A stretch of DNA of 64,000 bases from contig NZ_QOHR01000007.1 in the NCBI RefSeq assembly GCF_003385555.1, forward strand, positions 1-64,000, written 5' to 3'. The notes beneath the pieces were generated by a model. It saw only the letters and a list, made by a program, of their open reading frames with translations, ran no database searches and had not been told where the DNA came from. The first letter of the stretch is position 1; every line of letters starts with the position of its first letter. A program made the translations under genes and the position numbers. Shown here piece by piece: positions 56,436 through 64,000 of the stretch. The stretch comes from Rhodosalinus sediminis (GTDB lineage: Bacteria; Pseudomonadota; Alphaproteobacteria; Rhodobacterales; Rhodobacteraceae).

Positions 56436-57458
56436 TCACCGCCGCCGAAGCGTGTCGCCCTCGTCGATCGTCGGCGTCAGCGTGACGATCCGCTCCCCCG
56501 GGTCGCGGCCGGCCACGCGGTCGGCCACGATGCGCGCGGCGCGGCGCCCGATCTCGCGGCGGCAGGCGTCCATCGTCGCGATCCGCCGCGGCAGCCCGTC
56601 CAGAAGCGTCAGCCCGTTGAACCCGGCGAGCCCGAGGCGGCCGGGGATCTCGATCCCCTGCTCCATCAGCCACAACAGCCCGCCCGCCGCGATCAGGTCG
56701 TTGGAGTAATAGAGGAAATCGAGCTCCGGGCTCCGCCCGAGCATGTCGCGCGTCATCTCGCGCCCCTTGGCGAGCGCCGAGCCGCCAGAATAGAATGCGC
56801 GGTCCTCGAGCTCCACGCCGCCCTTGGCGAGCGCCTCGACGAAACCCTCGAAGCGTTTTCGCGCCCGGTGGTCGAGCGGCATCTTGGTGCCGAGAAAGCC
56901 GATCCGCCGATACCCCTCGGCGAGGATCGCGCGCGCCATCTCGCGCCCCGCGCGGCGGTGCGAGATGCCGACCGCGGCGTCAACCGGCTCGCCGTCGGTG
57001 TCCATGATCTCGACCACCGGCATGTGCGCCGCGCGCAGCATCGCCCGCGCGGGGTCGGAATGCTCGAGCCCCGCGACGATCACGCCCGAGGGCCGCCACG
57101 AGAGCATCTCGTGCAGGACGCGCTCCTCCTTCTTGGGGAGGTAGTCGGTCATGCCGACGACGGGCTGCAAGCCGTCGGCCTCCAGCACTTCACTGATGCC
57201 CGAGAGGACCTCGGGAAAGACGAGATTGCCGAAGGAGGGCACGATCACCGCGACGAGATTGACCCGCTGGCTCGCCAGCCCGCCGGCGATGCGGTTGGGC
57301 ACGTAGCCGAGCTCGCGCACCGCGGCGAGCACCTTCTCCCGGGTGCGCGCCGAGACGTCGTCGCGGTTGCGCAGCACCCGGCTCACCGTCATCTCGGAGA
57401 CGCCCGAGGCCTCCGAGACGTCGCGCAGGGTGAGCGGCCGTTTGTCCTGTCGGCTCAA
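56436..57458 (-). CDS. LacI-family regulator (GntR/gluconate-type)
   Basis: The product is 340 residues. The DNA-binding domain (TLRDVSEASGVSEMTVSRVLRNRDDVSA) and the periplasmic-binding-protein-like effector domain (ISEVLEADGLQPVVGMTDYL through to GFNGL) are complete. The start is taken as TTG 57458 (SRQDKRPLTLRDVSEA). The frame continues upstream to 57557, but that part is unlike the family and would run almost into the tRNA. It resembles gluconate repressors. Target genes are not adjacent: the flanks are phnM (convergent) and a tRNA. No operator is identified. Confidence 0.87.
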   Translation of the reverse strand: MSRQDKRPLTLRDVSEASGVSEMTVSRVLRNRDDVSARTREKVLAAVRELGYVPNRIAGGLASQRVNLVAVIVPSFGNLVFPEVLSGISEVLEADGLQPVVGMTDYLPKKEERVLHEMLSWRPSGVIVAGLEHSDPARAMLRAAHMPVVEIMDTDGEPVDAAVGISHRRAGREMARAILAEGYRRIGFLGTKMPLDHRARKRFEGFVEALAKGGVELEDRAFYSGGSALAKGREMTRDMLGRSPELDFLYYSNDLIAAGGLLWLMEQGIEIPGRLGLAGFNGLTLLDGLPRRIATMDACRREIGRRAARIVADRVAGRDPGERIVTLTPTIDEGDTLRRR

Positions 57459-57567
57459 GAGCGCATCCGATCCGTGAAAGCTGCGCGAGCCTATCCCGCG
57501 CCCCCACGCCCCGCAAGCCGCCGCCCGGGTGACAAACCCGCCGCGGCGGGCTATCACGCCAGCGCGC

Positions 57568-57644
57568 GGCCCCGTGGCTCAACCGGATAGAGCAGCCCCC
57601 TCCTAAGGGGCAGGTTGCAGGTTCGAATCCTGCCGGGGTCGCCA
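57568..57644 (+). tRNA. tRNA-Arg (anticodon CCU)
   Basis: A 77-base cloverleaf with encoded CCA. The acceptor is GGCCCCG paired to CGGGGTC with one G-T pair, the D-arm contains TGGCTCAACCGGATAGAGCA, and the anticodon arm GCCCC-CTCCTAA-GGGGC gives CCT. The T-arm has GGTTCGAATCC. Confidence 0.96.
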
Positions 57645-58021
57645 GCTGTGTCTCCTCATGTTGATGCAAGTATCCGCCACTATCCTGTTTGTTGAGGATA
57701 AAACGCGGGCCTTCGGGTGTTCGGCCGCCTTGCCGGAAGGGTCGGCGCGTCAGGACGCTCGGCTGTATCGACGCGGCGGATCGGCGCGTTTCTCCATGCG
57801 AGGCGAGGGTATTTCAGAGAGCCGCCTGCCACCGGTGGTGTGCCGGGGCGTGCTCCGGTCGCCGCGGTCGACGTCCGACCCGTCTGCGCCTCCCGGTGCG
57901 CGCCGGCTCCGGGGGTCGCGCCCTGCTCGCCGCGACGGGCCGCGCATGTTTGCGGTCGGGGCCGGATGGATCGACGCGGTGTGCACGGTCTTCGCCGCAG
58001 TCCGGAGAGCGCCCGCGCATG
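57645..58021. other. Gene-free stretch between tRNA-Arg and the clpB terminator
   Basis: No open frame here resembles a protein family. The first about 80 bases after the tRNA are less GC-rich than the surroundings. Since tRNA 3' ends are insertion targets, it may be a decayed insertion, but no integrase or direct repeat of the tRNA end is seen. Confidence 0.4.
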
Positions 58022-58053
58022 AAAAAGCCCCCGCCGGCGCGGCGGGGGCTTTC
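58022..58053 (-). terminator. Intrinsic terminator of clpB
   Basis: On the minus strand an 11-bp stem, AAGCCCCCGCC / GGCGGGGGCTT, with a 5-base loop is followed by a T run (AAAAA at 58022-58026 on the plus strand). It lies about 25 bases after the clpB stop. Confidence 0.92.
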
Positions 58054-58076
58054 GTGCTTCGAGGCGAGGCGCCGCG

Positions 58077-60713
<2,637 letters not shown>

Positions 60714-60792
60714 GACGTTTCTCTCCTTCTTCAAGCGCCCCCTGTCGGCCGCCCGCCCGGCGGCGCGGCCCCTCGGAAGCCTCGCGGGATCG

Positions 60793-60821
60793 AGATGGGA
60801 AGGGGCGCGGCCTGTTGCAAG
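60793..60821 (-). promoter_or_regulatory. Candidate RpoH (sigma-32) promoter of clpB
   Basis: On the minus strand CTTG is followed after 18 bases by CCCATCT, close to the heat-shock consensus CTTG-N17/18-CCCATnT. It is placed 80 bases before the clpB start codon. clpB is a standard heat-shock gene. Confidence 0.6.
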
Positions 60822-60839
60822 TGGACAACAGCCCCGGCG

Positions 60840-60989
60840 TCAGCCGCCCGCTTCCTCGGCCGCCGGGGTCTCGGTCACCATCTCGCGGTCGGCGCTCCGC
60901 ACCACCCAGATCGCCGCGATCCCGGCGAGGATCAGGAGCGCGGCCACCGCCACCGCGATGCCTGTCGTGCCGCGTCTGCGCTTCGCCAT
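60840..60989 (-). CDS. Small single-helix membrane protein
   Basis: The product is 49 residues: MAKRRRGTTGIAVAVAALLI continuing into a 22-residue hydrophobic helix, ending VRSADREMVTETPAAEEAGG. The basic N-terminus predicts an inside-N orientation with an acidic periplasmic tail. GGAGGAG lies four bases before the ATG, an excellent ribosome-binding site. It sits between pyrF and clpB, on the clpB strand just upstream of its promoter. No known function. Confidence 0.65.
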   Translation of the reverse strand: MAKRRRGTTGIAVAVAALLILAGIAAIWVVRSADREMVTETPAAEEAGG

Positions 60990-61125
60990 CGTCTCCTCCG
61001 TGCGCTGCGGCGGCGCCGCGCGCGCCGCCTCTCGTCCCCGCAACCGGTGCGCGCCGCAAGGGGTTCCGCGCCTTGTGCGGCCCCGCGTTTTGCGGCAAGC
61101 CCGGCGCCATCCGGAGGATGTGCCC

Positions 61126-61830
61126 ATGCCTGCCCACGCCGACGACCGCCTGATCGTCGCCCTCGACGTGCCCGACGCCCACGCGGGCCTGACCCTCGCC
61201 GGGCAGCTCGGCGAGGCCGTGAGTTTCTACAAGATCGGGCTCGGCATGCTCACGGGCGGCGGGCTCGCGCTCGCCAACGAGCTCAAGGCCGAGCACGGAA
61301 AGCGCATCTTCCTCGACATGAAGCTCTTCGACATCGGCGCGACGGTGGAGGCCGCGGTGCGCGGGCTCGCCCGCTTCGACCTCGATTTCCTGACCGTGCA
61401 CGGCGATCCCTACGTGGTGCGCGCCGCGGCGGAGGGGGCGGCGGGCTCCGGGCTGACGATCCTCGCCGTCACGATCCTCACGTCGCTCGACCGCGCGGAC
61501 CTCGATTCGGCGCTGATCCGCGCGGGCGCGCTGCCCGATCTGGTGGCCGAACGCGCCGCGCGCGCCTTCGAGGCCGGCGCCGGCGGCGTCATCGCCTCCC
61601 CGCAGGAGGCCGCGGCGCTCCGCGCGCTGCCGGAGGCGGCGGGCCGGCTGATCGTGACGCCTGGCGTGCGCCCGGCCGAGGCCGACGCCGGCGATCAGAA
61701 GCGCATCGCCACGCCCGAGGCCGCGATCCGCGCCGGGGCCGATCACATCGTCGTCGGCCGCCCCGTCTGGCAGGCGTCGAACCCGCGCGCCGCGGCGGAG
61801 GCCGTGCGCGACGCGCTGCCGCCGCGCTGA
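61126..61830 (+). CDS. pyrF: Orotidine 5'-phosphate decarboxylase
   Basis: The product is 234 residues, a type 1 OMP decarboxylase: LIVALDVPDAH at the start, FLDMKLFDIGATVE with the catalytic Lys-Asp pattern (DxKxxDI), FLTVHGDP, and the phosphate-binding IVTPGVRP. It catalyses the last step of de novo UMP synthesis. The ATG at 61126 follows GGAGG; the open frame upstream is not conserved. dinB follows 44 bases later on the same strand. Confidence 0.95.
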   Translation: MPAHADDRLIVALDVPDAHAGLTLAGQLGEAVSFYKIGLGMLTGGGLALANELKAEHGKRIFLDMKLFDIGATVEAAVRGLARFDLDFLTVHGDPYVVRAAAEGAAGSGLTILAVTILTSLDRADLDSALIRAGALPDLVAERAARAFEAGAGGVIASPQEAAALRALPEAAGRLIVTPGVRPAEADAGDQKRIATPEAAIRAGADHIVVGRPVWQASNPRAAAEAVRDALPPR

Positions 61831-61874
61831 GCGCGCCACTGGACGGCGGGCCCGCGCGCGCCCATCCTCGCCCC

Positions 61875-63131
61875 ATGCCCGCCCTCTGCCGCGACTGTCT
61901 CGAGGTTTTCGACACCGGCCCCCGCTGCCCCGCCTGCGGGCGCCCGCGAGTGATCGCGCACGACGAGCTCTTCGATCTCTCGATCGCGCACATGGACTGC
62001 GACGCCTTCTACGCCAGCGTCGAGAAGCGCGACCGCCCCGAGCTCGCGCACAAGCCCGTCGTCATCGGCGGCGGCGGGCGGCGCGGCGTCGTCTCGACGG
62101 CCTGCTACGTCGCGCGCATCCGCGGCGTGCGCTCGGCCATGCCGATGTTCAAGGCGCTCGAGCTCTGCCCCGACGCGGTGGTGCTGAAACCGCGGATGGC
62201 GCTCTACGCCGAGGTGAGCCGCGCGATCCGCGCCATGATGGCCGAGCTCACGCCGGCGGTGGAGCCGCTCTCGCTCGACGAGGCGTTTCTCGATCTCACC
62301 GGCACCGCGCGGCTGCACGGCGCGCCGCCCGCGGTGCTGCTGGCGGGGCTGGTGCGGCGGATGAAGGCCGAGCTCGGCGTGACGGGCTCCATCGGGCTCT
62401 CGCACAACAAGTTCCTCGCCAAGATGGCCTCCGACCTCGACAAGCCGCACGGCTTTTCCGTGATCGGGCAGGCCGAGACGCTCGACTTTCTCGCGGACAT
62501 GCCCGTGCGCGCGATCTGGGGCGTGGGCGAGGCGGGGCAGGAGGCGCTGACGCGCGCCGGCATCCACCGCTTCGCCGACCTGCGGCGCTGGGAGAAATCG
62601 GCGCTCGCGGCGCGCTTCGGCTCCATGGGGCCGCGGCTCTGGCACCTCGCGCGGGGCGAGGACGCGCGGCGCGTCTCCCCCGATTCGGCGCCCAAGTCGA
62701 TCTCGAACGAGACGACCTTCGGCGAGGACATCGACGATCCGGACATCCTCGACGGCCACCTCTGGCGCATGGCCGAGAAGGTCGCGGACCGCGCCAAGGC
62801 CAAGGGCCTCGCCGGGCGGGTGGTGACGCTGAAGCTCAAGCAGGCGGATTTCCGGCTGCTGACCCGCCGGCAGGGCCTGCGCGACGCGACGCAGCTCGCC
62901 GACCGGATCTATCGCACGGGCCGGCAGCTCTTCGACGCGGTGCCGGCCGGGCGGGCCTACCGGCTGCTCGGTGTCGGGATCTCGGATCTCTGCCCGGCCG
63001 AGGAGGCGGAGCGGTCCGGCGATCTCCTGGACCCTGAGGCGGCGAAGCGCGGCGAGGCCGAGCGCGCCGCCGACGCCATCCGCGCGCGCTTCGGACCCGA
63101 GGCGATCCTCAAGGGGCGCGGGCTGCGGTGA
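61875..63131 (+). CDS. dinB: DNA polymerase IV, DinB
   Basis: The product is 418 residues. A short N-terminal segment with CRDC and CPAC pairs (a zinc-finger-like extension common in alphaproteobacterial DinB) precedes the Y-family polymerase core: IAHMDCDAFYASVEKRDRP (first catalytic Asp), YVARIRGVRSAMPM, and VEPLSLDEAFLDLTG (Asp-Glu pair). The little-finger domain follows, and the tail lacks an obvious QLxLF clamp motif. It performs translesion synthesis. The ATG at 61875 is 44 bases after pyrF. Confidence 0.94.
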   Translation: MPALCRDCLEVFDTGPRCPACGRPRVIAHDELFDLSIAHMDCDAFYASVEKRDRPELAHKPVVIGGGGRRGVVSTACYVARIRGVRSAMPMFKALELCPDAVVLKPRMALYAEVSRAIRAMMAELTPAVEPLSLDEAFLDLTGTARLHGAPPAVLLAGLVRRMKAELGVTGSIGLSHNKFLAKMASDLDKPHGFSVIGQAETLDFLADMPVRAIWGVGEAGQEALTRAGIHRFADLRRWEKSALAARFGSMGPRLWHLARGEDARRVSPDSAPKSISNETTFGEDIDDPDILDGHLWRMAEKVADRAKAKGLAGRVVTLKLKQADFRLLTRRQGLRDATQLADRIYRTGRQLFDAVPAGRAYRLLGVGISDLCPAEEAERSGDLLDPEAAKRGEAERAADAIRARFGPEAILKGRGLR

Positions 63132-63276
63132 CGCGCGGGGCGGGCGTCAGCAGCGAGGCACGGAGAAAGCGGTCGGCGGAGACGGCGGACGCGCCGCGCC
63201 CACGCAGCGGGCGAGGCTGTGCTAATGGACCGGCGGATGTGCCTCCGTGCGGGCTACCCTGCCCGCCGCGCGCCGC

Positions 63277-64000
63277 TCACTCGGCGGCGAGGGGCACCGC
63301 CGCCTCCGCCGAACCGCCGAGCGCCGCGATCTCGGCCACCACGTCGCGCAGGAGCGTGCGGAACGCCGCGAACCCGGCGTTGGGGCGAATCGCCTTCTCG
63401 TCCATGTAGATCGCGCGGTCGATCTCCACCTGCACCACGTGCTGCCCGCGCGAGGGGCGGCCGTAGTGCTGTGCGACGTAGGCGCCGGCGAAGGGCGCGT
63501 TGCGCACCACCGTGAGCCCGGCGGCGACGAAGGCGGCCTCGACCCGGTCCACGACCTCGGACGCCGCGGAGGCGCCGAAGCGGTCGCCGAGCACGATCTC
63601 GGGCCGGCGCGCGCCGCCGCGCGCGATGCCGTCCACCGCCTCGTGCGGCATGGAGTGGCAATCGATCAGCGCCGCGAGGCCGTGCGCGCGATGCGCCTCG
63701 GACAGCTGGCGCGCGAGCTCCGCGTGGTAGGGGCGCCAGATGTCCGCGATGCGCCGCTCGGCCTCCGCCCGCGTGAGCTTGCCGCGATAGATGGCGCGGC
63801 CGTTGGCGACGACGCGGGGAATCACGCCTAGCCCCGAGGTGACGCGCGGGTTGTGACTGCCGCGCCGCACCCCCTCGATCAGCGCCGGATCGAGCTCCTC
63901 GGCGGAGCGGTTGAGGTCCACGTAGGCGCGCGGCGCGCCCGCGGCGAGCAGCGGCGCGCCGAACTCCGGCGCGCAATCGAAGAGGCGGTCGACATAGGCG
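63277..64000 (-). CDS. N-formylglutamate amidohydrolase family protein, truncated by window end
   Basis: The last 240 codons of the gene are inside the window; the frame stays open to base 64000. The family motifs AYVDLNRS, GVIPR, YHAELARQL, LIDCHSMPH and QVEIDRAIYMDE place it with N-formylglutamate deformylase/HutG-type metallohydrolases, which release formate from N-formyl-glutamate in histidine catabolism, or related enzymes. A GTG at 63921 is not the real start, because conserved AYVDLNR straddles it. It is separated from dinB by 145 bases and converges on it. Confidence 0.88.
   Translation of the reverse strand, partial: AYVDRLFDCAPEFGAPLLAAGAPRAYVDLNRSAEELDPALIEGVRRGSHNPRVTSGLGVIPRVVANGRAIYRGKLTRAEAERRIADIWRPYHAELARQLSEAHRAHGLAALIDCHSMPHEAVDGIARGGARRPEIVLGDRFGASAASEVVDRVEAAFVAAGLTVVRNAPFAGAYVAQHYGRPSRGQHVVQVEIDRAIYMDEKAIRPNAGFAAFRTLLRDVVAEIAALGGSAEAAVPLAAE

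Noticed and set aside
57560-57669. Peptide ATPAGFEPATCPLGGG overlapping 57568-57644
   Set aside because: It is the antisense translation of tRNA-Arg, not a gene.

Overview
The window is a stretch of a very GC-rich alphaproteobacterial chromosome, most likely from the Rhodobacteraceae/Roseobacter group. The evidence is the gene content: cydDCABX, a zur-znu cluster in alphaproteobacterial order, DmdA-like and MetF-like genes, a reductive pyrimidine (preT-preA) pathway and a complete C-P lyase locus. The DinB type with an N-terminal Cys-pair segment, the DUF1127 protein and palindromic intergenic repeats fit the same group. I cannot name a genus from the sequence.

Layout. The left edge (1-27) holds the first codons of an elongation factor Tu gene, followed by a lipoprotein gene. 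A decayed tyrosine-recombinase remnant lies just beyond the 3' end of tRNA-Thr(TGU), a typical integration scar. Next, on the minus strand, is the cytochrome bd operon cydD-cydC-cydA-cydB-cydX; the 42-codon cydX is too short for routine gene calling. Zinc uptake follows, as zur-znuC-znuB divergent from znuA, with a Zur-box-like palindrome between them. After that come a duplicated pair of unknown genes (11.8-12.9 kb), a VWA protein with an orphan Tat-type solute-binding protein, and a cytochrome c / DmdA-like demethylase / MetF-like run.

From 18.3 to 27.6 kb lie two minus-strand operons. The first has two paralogous flavodoxin-fold NAD(P)H oxidoreductases, a 2-oxoglutarate/Fe(II) oxygenase and a creatininase-family hydrolase, with junctions that overlap or abut. 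The second has an NMT1/THI5-type ABC transporter, a cytosine-deaminase-like amidohydrolase and an FAD-linked oxidase. A RidA-family protein is divergent. An endonuclease/exonuclease/phosphatase-family protein, a PhoD-like phosphatase and two small proteins follow.

From 30.9 to 41.6 kb is a pyrimidine-degradation regulon: preT-preA (dihydropyrimidine dehydrogenase), a RutR-type TetR regulator, a beta-ureidopropionase-type amidohydrolase, dihydropyrimidinase and a second NMT1-type transporter. Two matching 16-bp operators of the form TTTACC-N4-G(G/A)TAAA stand before the two plus-strand gene groups. The run ends in two tandem intrinsic terminators.

From 41.7 to 56.3 kb is phosphonate uptake and C-P lyase: phnCDE1E2 plus a hexapeptide acyltransferase; phnF and a PhnM-like paralogue on the minus strand; then phnGHIJK, an uncharacterised gene, phnL and phnN. 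A DUF1045 2H-phosphoesterase gene and canonical phnM complete the locus. No phnP is visible, and the DUF1045 protein is a candidate replacement. The right end carries a LacI-family regulator, tRNA-Arg(CCU), clpB with a sigma-32-like promoter, a small membrane protein, pyrF, dinB and a truncated N-formylglutamate-amidohydrolase-family gene.

The most interesting points are the mobile palindromes, one pair embedded in the reading frame of phnK; the shared RutR-like operators; the DUF1045/PhnP substitution hypothesis; the two PhnM paralogues; the uncharacterised gene coupled between phnK and phnL; and the uncharacterised oxygenase/creatininase operon.
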